Positions 8,609 through 19,542 of a stretch of 64,000 bases of DNA are shown here, piece after piece. Where the stretch lies: positions 91,719 to 155,718 of the forward strand of contig JAHBSP010000003.1 of assembly GCA_019639055.1 (NCBI GenBank), in the 5' to 3' direction. The stretch comes from Microbacteriaceae bacterium (GTDB lineage: Bacteria; Actinomycetota; Actinomycetes; Actinomycetales; Microbacteriaceae). The notes under the pieces were generated by a model. That model was given only the letters and a program-made list of their open reading frames with translations, did no database searches and was not told the origin of the DNA. Position 1 is the first letter of the stretch. Every line of letters starts with the position of its first letter. The translations under genes and the position numbers were made by a program.

Positions 8609-9586
8609 ATGTCTGGCCTAATTGCTCAGGGTGAAAAAAGATTAGTACTAGTTACAGGTAGAGCGCATCCTGAGTTGGCCGAAGATATAGCTAAAGAATT
8701 AGGTATTGAGCTTTCGCCCACTGAAATTCGCACCTTCGCAAACGGCGAAATTTACGCTCGCTACGATGAGAGCATCCGCGGTAGTGATGTTTTTGTAATC
8801 CAGTCGCATCCTGCACCAATCAATGAATGGATGATGGAACAGCTGATTATGCTGGATGCGCTAAAGCGTGCATCTGCAAAGCGCGTCACTGTCGTGTCAC
8901 CTTTCTTTCCATATGCCAGGCAGGACAAGAAGGGCAGAGGTCGCGAGCCGATTTCAGCGAGGCTAATGGCCGATCTTTACGACACAGCAGGTGCTAACCG
9001 AATCATGAGCGTTGATCTTCACGCCGCGCAGATTCAAGGATTCTTCAACGGCCCGGTCGATCACCTTTTTGCTATGCCGGTGCTGCTTGAGCACTTCCGT
9101 GCCAAGCTGGCCAATGAACCGGTAACAATGGTTTCTCCTGATATGGGCCGGGTGCGCGTTGCAGATATTTGGAGCGACAAGATGCACGCACCGCTCGCCA
9201 TTATTCACAAGCGTCGTGACCCGAGGGTTGCCAATCAGGTTTCTGTGCACGAAATTGTGGGCCAGGTTGAGGGACGCACCTGCCTAATTGTAGACGACAT
9301 GATTGACACCGGTCGAACCATCGTAAAAGCGGCTGAGGCACTGAAAGCCAACGGCGCTATCAAAGTGGTTATTGCCGCTACCCACGCAGTATTCTCTGAC
9401 CCTGCCACCGAAATTCTACAGAGCGACTTTATAGACGAAGTGGTGGTTACCGACACTCTGCCAGTTCCTGAACACAAACGCTGGGACAGGCTAACAGTGC
9501 TTCCAATTGCACCGCTGATCGCTCAGGCAATCCGTCAGGTATTCACCGACGGTAGTGTGACATCTCTATTTGATGGCGCAGCATAA
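8609..9586 (+). CDS. prs: Ribose-phosphate pyrophosphokinase (PRPP synthase)
   Basis: Makes 5-phosphoribosyl 1-pyrophosphate from ribose-5-phosphate and ATP, feeding purine, pyrimidine, His and Trp synthesis. The protein has 325 residues: the metal-binding DLHAAQIQGFF segment in the middle, the flexible KRRDPR catalytic loop, and the PRPP-binding loop LIVDDMIDTGRTI. The ATG follows the glmU stop with no gap, the usual actinobacterial glmU-prs pairing. Confidence 0.96.
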   Translation: MSGLIAQGEKRLVLVTGRAHPELAEDIAKELGIELSPTEIRTFANGEIYARYDESIRGSDVFVIQSHPAPINEWMMEQLIMLDALKRASAKRVTVVSPFFPYARQDKKGRGREPISARLMADLYDTAGANRIMSVDLHAAQIQGFFNGPVDHLFAMPVLLEHFRAKLANEPVTMVSPDMGRVRVADIWSDKMHAPLAIIHKRRDPRVANQVSVHEIVGQVEGRTCLIVDDMIDTGRTIVKAAEALKANGAIKVVIAATHAVFSDPATEILQSDFIDEVVVTDTLPVPEHKRWDRLTVLPIAPLIAQAIRQVFTDGSVTSLFDGAA

Positions 9587-9627
9587 ACTGCGAGCACTTT
9601 ACAAAACCGGATTTTCGCTAGGGAATT

Positions 9628-10218
9628 ATGACTTCTGAACAACCAGCAATCGTGCTAATGCACGGCTACGGCTCCAATGAGCACGATCTTGTGCCGATTG
9701 CTGAAATGCTCGCACCAGATTTGGAAGTGCTCAGCCTTCGCGCACCTATCGAGCTTCCCTGGGGAGGGGCAGCATGGTTTCAACTCCTCGACGAAAATGA
9801 GGATGCTCGCCTCGCTGAAATAGATGTGGCTGTTGCAGGGGCTTGGGAGAGAATTGATGGGCGGTTCGGCAGCAACCGAAAAGTTGTGGCTATTGGTTTC
9901 TCGCAGGGCGGCCTTATGGCTAGTCAATTACTTCGCACCAGACCCGAAAGGGTAGCGGCAACCGTAATCTTTGCGGGTATTGTGTCTCCTGCCGAATATC
10001 CTGCAGATGCGCTACTGGCCGAGCAAAAACCTGAAGTCTTTTACGGCAAAGGTGATGAAGATCAGCTACTTGAGAATATTCGCTGGTTCCCCGGAACTAT
10101 CAGCAAATTGGAGAGCATCGCACAGGTAGATAAGCACTTTTATCCCGGGTTAGCTCACCAACTCAACGAGCAAGAAATAGCGGATGCTCGTGCATACCTC
10201 CAGCGGATGCTTAGCTAG
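9628..10218 (+). CDS. Alpha/beta-hydrolase, phospholipase/carboxylesterase family
   Basis: A 196-residue serine hydrolase. MHGYGSNEHDLVP at the N-terminus forms the oxyanion region, GFSQGG gives the nucleophile Ser92, and GLAHQL near residue 177 supplies the catalytic His. Length and motifs match the esterase/acyl-protein thioesterase-like family (YpfH/PF02230). The substrate cannot be told from sequence. It follows prs after 41 bases and overlaps the 3' end of gnd on the other strand by 4 bases. Confidence 0.85.
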   Translation: MTSEQPAIVLMHGYGSNEHDLVPIAEMLAPDLEVLSLRAPIELPWGGAAWFQLLDENEDARLAEIDVAVAGAWERIDGRFGSNRKVVAIGFSQGGLMASQLLRTRPERVAATVIFAGIVSPAEYPADALLAEQKPEVFYGKGDEDQLLENIRWFPGTISKLESIAQVDKHFYPGLAHQLNEQEIADARAYLQRMLS

Positions 10219-11648
10219 TCGACTCTAGTTTCGCTACGATCCTCACTCCACTCGGTGTGGAATGTGCCTTCCTTGTCAATGCGCTTATAAGTGTGTGCGC
10301 CAAAGAAGTCACGCTGCCCCTGAACGAGCGCAGCAGGTAGTCTTTCGGCACGAATAGCGTCAAGATAAGACAATGACGCACTAAACGCAGGTACCGCCAC
10401 ACCGGCTAGGGAAGCGGCTGCCACAACCCGACGGAGGCTTAGTTCACTGTCTGCGATAGCATCAGCAAAATATGGTGCGCTTATTAGCAGTTCTAGTTCT
10501 GGGTCTTGCTTGTAGGCATCCGTGATCCGGTTTAGGAATACCGCGCGGATAATGCAACCGGCTCTCCAAATTCTGGCGACTTCGCTCAGGTTGATATCCC
10601 ATTCGTGGTCTTTCGCACCAATACGAATCACATCAAAGCCTTGTGAATAAGCGACGATTTTGGATGCGTAAAGCGCTTTCCGAACATCCTCAATAAAATC
10701 TGCACCGGCAGGGAGTCCCTCGACAACCTGTTTTCCGAGCCTTTGAGCTACTTTTCGCTGGGAGAGTGAGGATGACAGTGAGCGCGCGAATACCGCCTGT
10801 GCAATTCCCGAGATTGGCACGCCGGTGTCGAGCCCGCTCTTTACTGTCCAGCTTCCGGTGCCTTTAGCACCTGCTGCATCGAGAATTACATCAACCAGTG
10901 GTTTGCCGGTTTCTGCATCCACCTGGCGTAGCACCTCGGCGGTTATCTCGATCAGGTAGGAGTCGAGTTCGCCTTTGTTCCATTCGGCAAAAATGTCCGC
11001 AATTTCTGCGGGTGTCTGACTGGTTGCGTTTCTAATAAGGTCGTAGCCTTCAGCAATAAGCTGCATATCGGCGTACTCGATACCGTTGTGAATCATTTTC
11101 ACGAAATGACCGGCTCCGTCAGTTCCGATATGGGTCACGCAGGGTGTGCCATCATCCGCCCTAGCTGCAATAGATTCGAGAATCGGGCGAATAACTTCCC
11201 AAGCCTCCGCGCTACCACCAGGCATGATTGAAGGGCCGTGTAGTGCTCCTTCCTCACCGCCCGAAATCCCTGAGCCGACAAAGTTGATTCCGGTTTCACG
11301 AACCGCCTTTTCACGGCGAATCGTGTCAGTAAATAGTGCGTTACCACCGTCGATAATCACATCGCCGGGTTCAAAAACTTTTACCAGCGAATCTATAACC
11401 GCGTCGGTTGCTGCCCCTGCCTGCACCATAATGATTGCAGTGCGCGGTTTCGCGATTGATGCCGCAAAATCTTCATAAGAATAACTGGCAATAAAATTTG
11501 CTTCCGGATGCTCATCCAATAATTCCTTGGTACGACCCTCGGAACGGTTGTATACCGCTACCCGGTTTCCTTCACGAGAGGCAAGGTTGCGAGCCAGATT
11601 CGAGCCCATAACTGCAAGACCAACTACGCCAATGTTTGCTTGATTCAC
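10215..11648 (-). CDS. gnd: 6-phosphogluconate dehydrogenase, decarboxylating (NADP-dependent)
   Basis: Oxidative pentose-phosphate enzyme converting 6-phosphogluconate to ribulose-5-phosphate, CO2 and NADPH. It has 477 residues: the N-terminal dinucleotide fold GVVGLAVMGSNLARNLA, the substrate-binding segment GSGISGGEEGALHGPSIMPGG, the catalytic HNGIEYADMQLI, and the C-terminal FGAHTYKRIDKEGTFHTEW that reaches into the partner subunit. The start is GTG with GGAG 6-7 bases upstream. Confidence 0.96.
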   Translation of the reverse strand: MNQANIGVVGLAVMGSNLARNLASREGNRVAVYNRSEGRTKELLDEHPEANFIASYSYEDFAASIAKPRTAIIMVQAGAATDAVIDSLVKVFEPGDVIIDGGNALFTDTIRREKAVRETGINFVGSGISGGEEGALHGPSIMPGGSAEAWEVIRPILESIAARADDGTPCVTHIGTDGAGHFVKMIHNGIEYADMQLIAEGYDLIRNATSQTPAEIADIFAEWNKGELDSYLIEITAEVLRQVDAETGKPLVDVILDAAGAKGTGSWTVKSGLDTGVPISGIAQAVFARSLSSSLSQRKVAQRLGKQVVEGLPAGADFIEDVRKALYASKIVAYSQGFDVIRIGAKDHEWDINLSEVARIWRAGCIIRAVFLNRITDAYKQDPELELLISAPYFADAIADSELSLRRVVAAASLAGVAVPAFSASLSYLDAIRAERLPAALVQGQRDFFGAHTYKRIDKEGTFHTEWSEDRSETRVD

Positions 11649-11849
11649 TTTTACTCCGATTTCTAATCGCCCACATTCAGGTTACTAGCTGGATGCGCTC
11701 AATATTTGGTTTGTGTATGATTGTTAAGGACTTCGGCGAGGGGTGAATAACCCGTTATCGACGCGGCGAGTAAGGTTTTCTCAGATTTTCTATCTCAGAA
11801 CCCCGATTCTTCGTGTTTCTCGCCGTTAAATAAACAAGGAGTTTCATTA

Positions 11850-12482
11850 ATGAACGAAAAATTAGACGTCGAGAAGCGCGAATCCTTCGGTAAGGGTGCT
11901 GCTCGCAAACTTCGTGTCGCAGGTCGTATTCCTGCTGTGATTTATGGTCACGGTAAAGACCCAGTACACGTTTCACTACCAACCCACGAAACCACCCTTA
12001 TCGTGCGCCAGTCAAACGCTATCCTCGACATTTCTGTCGACGGTAAGAAGACCATGGTGCTCGTTAAGGACATTCAGCGTGACCCAGTGCGCCAAATTAT
12101 TGAGCACATTGACCTGCTCGAGATTAAGAAGGGTGAGCGTATTACTGTTGATGTGCCTGTTCACATCACCGGTGAGCCATACTCTGGCTTTATCGCCAGC
12201 CTGGAAGCAGCACACCTCACAATTGATACTGAAGCAACTCACATTCCTACTCATCTTGAAGTTCCAGTCGATGGCTTCGAAGGTGGCACCGTTATTACCG
12301 CACGCCAGGTAGAACTACCTGACGAGGTTATTTTGGTAACCCCAGAAGACCACGTTGTTGTAACTGTGATGGCTCCAGCAGCTGAAGTTGCTGCTGAGAA
12401 CCTTGAAGCAGAAGAGGGCGAAGAAACAGAAGCAGAGGCAACTTCTGAGGCTGAAGCTCCAGCTGAGGAATCCGCTGAATAA
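11850..12482 (+). CDS. rplY: 50S ribosomal protein L25/general stress protein Ctc
   Basis: Binds 5S rRNA. The 210-residue long (TL5/CTC) form has an N-terminal L25 domain (AARKLRVAGRIPAVIYGHGKDP) followed by the beta-rich TL5 C-terminal domain and a Glu/Ala-rich acidic tail. AAGGAG 9 bases before the ATG is a strong ribosome binding site. It heads the rplY-pth-mfd-mazG-hisS run. The 200-base gap upstream probably holds its promoter, but no convincing -35/-10 pair could be assigned. Confidence 0.94.
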   Translation: MNEKLDVEKRESFGKGAARKLRVAGRIPAVIYGHGKDPVHVSLPTHETTLIVRQSNAILDISVDGKKTMVLVKDIQRDPVRQIIEHIDLLEIKKGERITVDVPVHITGEPYSGFIASLEAAHLTIDTEATHIPTHLEVPVDGFEGGTVITARQVELPDEVILVTPEDHVVVTVMAPAAEVAAENLEAEEGEETEAEATSEAEAPAEESAE

Positions 12483-13044
12483 AAAACGTTGGCTGATATT
12501 CGGGCTCGGAAACCCCGGGCCCGAATACTCCAGCAATCGCCACAACGTGGGGCACATGATTGTGGATGCGCTCGCTGCCGAAGCGGGGGCATCGTTTTCA
12601 AAACAGTTGAGTGTCGCACATGTGGCAAAACTACTCACACCGGATAGTGAGATTCTGATCGCTAAATCTCTCGGATACATGAACCTATCTGGTGGTCCGG
12701 TATCTAAACTCGCTCGCAAATTCGATATTCCCTTAGAGCGGGTAGTTATTGTGCACGATGAACTAGATCTTGACTTCGGCACCATTCGTATCAAAGCGGG
12801 TGGTGGGCACGCAGGTCACAACGGGCTGCGCGATATTTCGGCGGCTCTTGGACCCGACTACATACGAGTGCGTTTTGGCATCTCCCGTCCGAAGGGTGAT
12901 CCAGCAAAATATGTGCTCCAAAACTTCAGTAAAACCGAACAAACCCAGCTTCCTGCACTGATTGAGGATGCTGCGCTCGCGGCTATAGACATCCCGCTTC
13001 AAGGATTGACTACTTCCCAGCAGAAGTGGAATTCACTCACTTAG
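12475..13044 (+). CDS. pth: Peptidyl-tRNA hydrolase, probable CTG start
   Basis: Releases tRNA from peptidyl-tRNA that drops off ribosomes. The family begins a few residues before WLIFGLGNPGPEY, but no ATG, GTG or TTG occurs there in frame. The nearest in-frame standard starts (TTG at 12388 and 12403) lie deep inside rplY and add about 24-29 basic residues with no family match. A CTG at 12475 is preceded by GAGGA at 7 bases and would give a normal-length protein whose start overlaps the rplY stop by 8 bases. Motifs seen are NRHNVGHMIVDALA, MNLSGGPV, HDELDLDFG and GGGHAGHNGLRDI. Confidence 0.88.
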   Translation: MNKKRWLIFGLGNPGPEYSSNRHNVGHMIVDALAAEAGASFSKQLSVAHVAKLLTPDSEILIAKSLGYMNLSGGPVSKLARKFDIPLERVVIVHDELDLDFGTIRIKAGGGHAGHNGLRDISAALGPDYIRVRFGISRPKGDPAKYVLQNFSKTEQTQLPALIEDAALAAIDIPLQGLTTSQQKWNSLT

Positions 13045-13047
13045 AAT
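13042..13047 (+). promoter_or_regulatory. -10 hexamer of a probable leaderless promoter for mfd
   Basis: TAGAAT overlaps the pth stop and ends 6 bases before the mfd GTG. Confidence 0.35.
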
Positions 13048-13053
13048 TAACAG

Positions 13054-16000
13054 GTGAATGACTCATTTTTAAAACTACTTTCCGAGTCTGAACCTATTCA
13101 AAATGAAATCGAGTCTCTCCGCGCTGGAGATTTCTGCCAAGCAGTTCCTGGGCTGAGAGCTCCTTTACTTGCGCTTGCGATAGATTCGCCGGTCACTCTG
13201 ATTGTCACACCAACTGCTAAGGATCAGGATGAGCTAGCTCGCACCCTCGAAACCCTCACAGATTTTGAAATCGCGATTTTCCCCGCCTGGGAGACTCTGC
13301 CACACGAGCGGTTAAGCCCAACTGTTGAATCAATCGGTACCAGAGTCACCACTTTGAAACGACTTCGTGCCGGTGCTAAAGAGAAGAAACTGGTTGTCAT
13401 TGCTTCGGTGCGAGCAGCGATTCAGCCGGTTATTTATTCGGCCAGTGAAGTGGCCGATTTAGAATTGCGAGTTGGGGAAAACGTCGATTATTCGAGCATC
13501 CCTGAGACTCTCACCCTCTTCGGTTATTCCCGTGTTGACCTAGTTACAAGGCGCGGAGAGTTTGCGGTGCGCGGTGGAATTATAGATGTTTTTGTGCCGA
13601 CAGCTGCGCATCCTGTTCGCGTAGATTTCTTTGGTGACGATGTTGACGACATCCGCGAATTTTCGGTTTCAGATCAAAGGTCTTTCCCTGAAGCATTGAA
13701 AGTGACCACTATTCACCCAGCCAGAGAAATTCTGATTGATGACCATGTGCGCGAAAAAGCTGCCGAACTGGTTTCGCAGTATCCAATATTTGAGCAGCAG
13801 TTAGAAAAGATTGCTTCTGGTGCGGTGGCTGAAGGAATCGAATCGATCGCTCCACTTTTGACCGGCAGAATCGCCAGCCTGCCCGAACTGCTTCCAGAGA
13901 AGTCGACAATTGTGATTTATGGGCAAGAACGCTCAGTATCGCGCGCCACCGACCTGATTAAAGCAAATGCTGAATTCTTGCATGCAGCCTTTGATGCTGC
14001 AGCTGTTGGTGGGAATGTGCCTGTGAAGCTACAGGGCACCGACTACCTCACAATTCCAGAACTTAGGGAATCGCATCAGGGCCCTTGGTGGGAGTTTTCC
14101 AGTTTTGCTTCAGACAGTGAAGCATCGGTTTTGCCTTCTTTCAAGAATCAGGCGGATGGTGCACTCGACTACCTGCAAGAGGCACATTCAGCAGGTTTCA
14201 ACATTTTCATTTATTTTGATGGGCCGGGCATGAAAGATCGCGCCAGTAGTTTGCTGGCGGATCGAAGTATCCCAGCAACACTTGAACTCGGATATTTGCA
14301 GTCAGGTTTCCGATTGCAAACTGATGACTCCAAACTGCTGGTGATGACTGAAGCGGAATTTTTTGGTAGAAAAGCGGACGCTTCAAAACCGCCAAAACTT
14401 GCGGTCAAACGCGGTGCTATTGTGGATCCGCTTTCACTAGAGCCGGGCGATTATGTGGTGCATGAAGTTCACGGTATCGGCAAGTTTATCGCCCAGGTCA
14501 CTCGCAAACTCAAAACAGCATCAGGCGAAGCCACTGAGCGAGAATTCTTGCAGATTGAGTATGCACCGGGTAAGCGGGGCATGCCGGCAGACAAACTGTA
14601 TGTGCCAATTGATCGACTGGACAGACTCAGCCGCTACTTTGGTGCCGAGGAACCTTCGCTTTCAAAAATGGGCGGAAGTGACTGGGCAGCAGCTAAGGGC
14701 AAGGCTCGCAAAGCGGTGCGCGAGATTGCTGTTGAACTTGTGAAACTGTATTCCACTCGGCAAGCAGCTAAAGGTTACGCCTTCGGTGCCGACACTGCCT
14801 GGCAGCGTGAATTAGAGGACGCTTTCCCTTATCAAGAAACCAGAGATCAGCTGGTAGCTATTGAAGAAGTCAAAGCAGACATGGAAAAGCCTTTGCCGAT
14901 GGATCGCCTAATCAGCGGTGATGTTGGATTCGGAAAAACCGAGATTGCTATCCGCGCTGCTTTCAAAGCGGTGCAGGAACAGAAGCAGGTAGCGATGCTG
15001 GTGCCAACCACGCTCTTGGTGAAGCAGCACTATGAAACCTTTGCCGCCCGCTTTTCCGGATTCCCGGTAACGGTTCGCCCACTATCTCGATTCGAATCGA
15101 AAAAGGATGCAGAAAACACTATCGCAGGACTTGCCGATGGAACTGTCGATATTGTGATTGCAACTCACAGGTTGCTTAGCGATTCTGTTAGGTTCAAAGA
15201 CCTCGGCCTAGTTGTTCTTGACGAAGAACAACGCTTCGGTGTTGAGCATAAAGAAGCGCTCAAGAAACTAAAAACAAATGTCGACATTCTCGCAATGAGC
15301 GCAACCCCGATTCCGAGGACACTGGAGATGGCTGTGACTGGGATTCGTGAAATGTCTACCCTTTTGACACCGCCGGAGGATCGTCACCCAATTCTCACCT
15401 ACGTTGGCCCATACAGCGAAAAGCAGGTGGCGGCCGCAATAAATCGTGAACTTATTCGCGAAGGTCAAGTCTTTTATGTGCATAATCGCGTCAATTCAAT
15501 CACGCAGGTTGCCAACAAGATAGCTGAACTGGTTCCGGATGCACGGGTCGCTATTGCGCACGGTCAGATGAGCGAAGCGGCACTCGAACAGGTTCTGGTT
15601 GATTTCTGGGAACAGCGAATCGATGTCCTGGTTTCAACCACAATTATTGAAACCGGACTGGATATCCCTAACGCCAACACCCTGATCGTTGACCGAGCTG
15701 ATAAGTTTGGGCTCTCTCAACTTCACCAGTTACGTGGCCGAGTTGGACGCGGAAGGGAGCGCGGATACGCTTACCTCTTCTATGACGCCGACAAGCCGCT
15801 CTCTGAAACAGCTACTTCAAGACTTGAAACAATCGCCAGCAACACCGATCTCGGTTCTGGAACTCAAATTGCTCTCCGCGACCTAGAACTTCGCGGGGCA
15901 GGAAACCTGCTTGGTGCTGAACAGTCCGGGCATATCACAGGAGTAGGTTTTGATCTCTACCTGCGGATGATTGGTGAGGCTGTCGGAGAATTCAAGGGAG

Positions 16001-16452
16001 AAGCGCCAGCAAGTGAGGCTGAACTTCGACTAGAACTTCCCGTGGATGCCTACCTATCGCAGGAATACATTGATTCAGACAGGCTCAGGTTAGAGGCCTA
16101 TCAGAAGCTGGCAAATGCATCCCGTGAAGAAAACTACGAGGAACAGATTGAGGCGATAAAGCAGGAGTTGGAGGATCGCTACGGCGCACTTCCGGAAGCT
16201 GCGCGGAAACTTTTGCAGGTTACGCGCATCCGCGGAATGGCGAATCAGAAAGGCATTCTCGAACTCGTTACCGCCGGTGGCGCTTTGCGGATATCCCCAG
16301 TGGAACTGGCAGAGTCCGCACAGATGAAACTCGCAAGGTTGTTTAAGGCAAAGTATGCCAGCGGAAATAAGCAGCTACTTGTGCCTATACCGAAAGACGC
16401 TACCGACCCGCAAATAATCGGACTCGTTTCGGACATTATCGAAAACATTTAG
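13054..16452 (+). CDS. mfd: Transcription-repair coupling factor Mfd
   Basis: DNA translocase that removes stalled RNA polymerase and recruits UvrA. It has 1132 residues. The UvrB-homology region is at the N-terminus (FPAWETLPHERLSP, ATRRGEFAVRGGIIDVF-like segment), then the RNA-polymerase interaction domain (DPLSLEPGDYVVHEVHGIG), the RecG-like helicase with Walker A SGDVGFGKTE and DEEQRFG, motif VI QLRGRVGR, the LRDLELRGAGNLLG TRG segment, and the C-terminal TRCF domain. The start is GTG with no clear ribosome site. Confidence 0.96.
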   Translation: MNDSFLKLLSESEPIQNEIESLRAGDFCQAVPGLRAPLLALAIDSPVTLIVTPTAKDQDELARTLETLTDFEIAIFPAWETLPHERLSPTVESIGTRVTTLKRLRAGAKEKKLVVIASVRAAIQPVIYSASEVADLELRVGENVDYSSIPETLTLFGYSRVDLVTRRGEFAVRGGIIDVFVPTAAHPVRVDFFGDDVDDIREFSVSDQRSFPEALKVTTIHPAREILIDDHVREKAAELVSQYPIFEQQLEKIASGAVAEGIESIAPLLTGRIASLPELLPEKSTIVIYGQERSVSRATDLIKANAEFLHAAFDAAAVGGNVPVKLQGTDYLTIPELRESHQGPWWEFSSFASDSEASVLPSFKNQADGALDYLQEAHSAGFNIFIYFDGPGMKDRASSLLADRSIPATLELGYLQSGFRLQTDDSKLLVMTEAEFFGRKADASKPPKLAVKRGAIVDPLSLEPGDYVVHEVHGIGKFIAQVTRKLKTASGEATEREFLQIEYAPGKRGMPADKLYVPIDRLDRLSRYFGAEEPSLSKMGGSDWAAAKGKARKAVREIAVELVKLYSTRQAAKGYAFGADTAWQRELEDAFPYQETRDQLVAIEEVKADMEKPLPMDRLISGDVGFGKTEIAIRAAFKAVQEQKQVAMLVPTTLLVKQHYETFAARFSGFPVTVRPLSRFESKKDAENTIAGLADGTVDIVIATHRLLSDSVRFKDLGLVVLDEEQRFGVEHKEALKKLKTNVDILAMSATPIPRTLEMAVTGIREMSTLLTPPEDRHPILTYVGPYSEKQVAAAINRELIREGQVFYVHNRVNSITQVANKIAELVPDARVAIAHGQMSEAALEQVLVDFWEQRIDVLVSTTIIETGLDIPNANTLIVDRADKFGLSQLHQLRGRVGRGRERGYAYLFYDADKPLSETATSRLETIASNTDLGSGTQIALRDLELRGAGNLLGAEQSGHITGVGFDLYLRMIGEAVGEFKGEAPASEAELRLELPVDAYLSQEYIDSDRLRLEAYQKLANASREENYEEQIEAIKQELEDRYGALPEAARKLLQVTRIRGMANQKGILELVTAGGALRISPVELAESAQMKLARLFKAKYASGNKQLLVPIPKDATDPQIIGLVSDIIENI

Positions 16453-16455
16453 GCT
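16450..16455 (+). promoter_or_regulatory. -10 hexamer of a probable leaderless promoter for mazG
   Basis: TAGGCT overlaps the mfd stop and ends 6 bases before the mazG ATG. Confidence 0.35.
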
Positions 16456-16461
16456 AAGCGT

Positions 16462-16869
16462 ATGGAGCAAAAACTCGAACAGGCAATCGCCTCCATGCAG
16501 GAAATGATGGAACGCCTAGTAACTGAATGCCCATGGAATCGGGAGCAGACCGCAGAAACTATCGCTGCCTATGCTCCTGGCGAGGGTGAGGAACTGATTG
16601 CGGCTGTTGCTTCAGGTAAGGAAGCTGACATTCGTGACGAACTTGGAGATTTGCTCTACCAGATTCTTTTTCAAGTGGAGCTGGCCAAAAAGCGCGGTGC
16701 CGGTTGGGGGCTTAGCGAAGTTATTGAAGGCATGGTGAAGAAGATGACTGAACGCCATCCTCACGTATTCGCTGGAGAAAAAGCGGAAACAGCAGCCGAT
16801 GTTATTCCGATTTGGCAGAGGGTCAAGGCAGAGCAGAAAAAGCGCAAACTAGAATTAGAGAGTGAGTGA
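16462..16869 (+). CDS. mazG: MazG-type nucleoside triphosphate pyrophosphohydrolase (single domain)
   Basis: Hydrolyses (d)NTPs to NMP and pyrophosphate, a house-cleaning and stress role. The 135-residue protein has CPWNREQT near the start, the metal-binding EELIAAVASG and ELGDLLYQILFQVELA helices (E-x-x-D pattern), and MTERHPHVFAG at the end of the domain. It is a single MazG domain rather than the 260-residue tandem E. coli form. Its end overlaps the hisS start by 8 bases. Confidence 0.88.
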   Translation: MEQKLEQAIASMQEMMERLVTECPWNREQTAETIAAYAPGEGEELIAAVASGKEADIRDELGDLLYQILFQVELAKKRGAGWGLSEVIEGMVKKMTERHPHVFAGEKAETAADVIPIWQRVKAEQKKRKLELESE

Positions 16870-18139
16870 AGTAACCCCACCCCGTGGCATGCGCGATTTC
16901 CTACCCGCGGATAAAGCCAAGCGTGAAGCAGTAATCTCCAAAATTCGCGCAGGATATGCCGCCCACGGTTTTGAAGAAATAGAAACCCCGGTGATGGAAT
17001 CGCTGGAGCGACTACATTCCGGCATGGGTGGCGACAACGAAAAACTCTCCTACGCGATTATGAAGCGGGGGCTGAAAGACACTGAGCTTGCAGATGCTGC
17101 AAAGAGTGGCAACGCACTCGCGCTCGCGGATCTCGGACTTCGCTACGACCTTACCGTGCCGCTTGCTCGTTTCTACGCCACAAATCAGGCGGCACTTCCG
17201 AGGGTTTTTAGAGCCATACAGATTGCTCCAGTATGGCGTGCAGAGCGCCCACAGAAGGGACGTTTTCGCCAGTTTGTGCAGTGCGATATTGACATCCTCG
17301 GGGAGGGGTCGATTAGTGCCGAGGCTGAGCTGATTATTGCCGCCTTGGACGTTTTTGATTCTCTTGGACTCAAAGATTTCAGTATCCGCATAAATGATCG
17401 CAGGTTGCTTTCTGAACTGCTCACCTCATTCGGTTTTGCTAAAGATCGTCAAGACGATGCGCTAATCACCATCGACAAGCAAGACAAGATTGGTATCGAG
17501 GGGGTTTTGAAAGAACTTGCTGAGCGCGACCACAGTGAAGAAGCCATCGCAGGTTTCAAGGCTTTCGCTACTCGTCCAATGACCATGATTTATCACCCAT
17601 TTGGTGAGGCACAGATTAAGCACCGCCTAGGGCCAGATTTTGAGAGCGAAGCAATTGCCGATTTAGCGGCTATTGGTAAGGCAGTTGCTGCATCCGGTCG
17701 CGACTCAGAAAAGCTTACTTTTGATCCTTTCCTAGTTCGTGGCATGGGCTATTACACGGGCACTATTTTCGAGGTATATCACCCAGAACTCGGATATTCC
17801 TTAGGTGGCGGTGGCCGTTACGACAAGATGATTGGCCGCTTCTCTGGCAGTGAAGTTCCCGCTGTTGGTTTCTCGATTGGTTTTGAGCGCATCCTTGATT
17901 TATTGGACGATGACGCTAGCAACTCACTAAAGAAGCTTCTGCTTCTGGATGAGGGAGTGGTCGCGGAAAAGCTATTGAGCGTAAAGTCGAAACTTATGAA
18001 TGACGGTTTTGCGGTGAGTGTGCAACCAAAACCGAAAAACTTGAACCACACACTAGAGTTAGCGAAAACTAACGGTTTCACCTCTTGGGCTATAGTAAGC
18101 ACCGCGGGCGAGCTGTCAGAGGTTCGCGAACTCGCATAA
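16862..18139 (+). CDS. hisS: Histidyl-tRNA synthetase
   Basis: Class II synthetase charging tRNA-His. It has 425 residues: PPRGMRDFLP at the N-terminus, motif 1 region IETPVMESLE, motif 2 VWRAERPQKGRFRQFVQCDIDILG, the histidine-specific LVRGMGYYTGTIFEVY, and motif 3 GGGGRYDKM...AVGFSIGFERI. The C-terminal anticodon-binding domain ends ELSEVRELA. The start is GTG, overlapping mazG. Confidence 0.95.
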   Translation: MSEVTPPRGMRDFLPADKAKREAVISKIRAGYAAHGFEEIETPVMESLERLHSGMGGDNEKLSYAIMKRGLKDTELADAAKSGNALALADLGLRYDLTVPLARFYATNQAALPRVFRAIQIAPVWRAERPQKGRFRQFVQCDIDILGEGSISAEAELIIAALDVFDSLGLKDFSIRINDRRLLSELLTSFGFAKDRQDDALITIDKQDKIGIEGVLKELAERDHSEEAIAGFKAFATRPMTMIYHPFGEAQIKHRLGPDFESEAIADLAAIGKAVAASGRDSEKLTFDPFLVRGMGYYTGTIFEVYHPELGYSLGGGGRYDKMIGRFSGSEVPAVGFSIGFERILDLLDDDASNSLKKLLLLDEGVVAEKLLSVKSKLMNDGFAVSVQPKPKNLNHTLELAKTNGFTSWAIVSTAGELSEVRELA

Positions 18140-19477
<1,338 letters not shown>

Positions 19478-19542
19478 TTTAGGGATTTTCGCCTCAAAAA
19501 CACCCAAGCAATAAATCAAAAAATCGAGAAATTATTTTCAAG

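Noticed and set aside
12388..12474. Upstream TTG start for pth within rplY
   Set aside because: It would add 29 basic residues read out of frame from the acidic L25 tail; no Pth protein carries such an extension and no ribosome site supports it.
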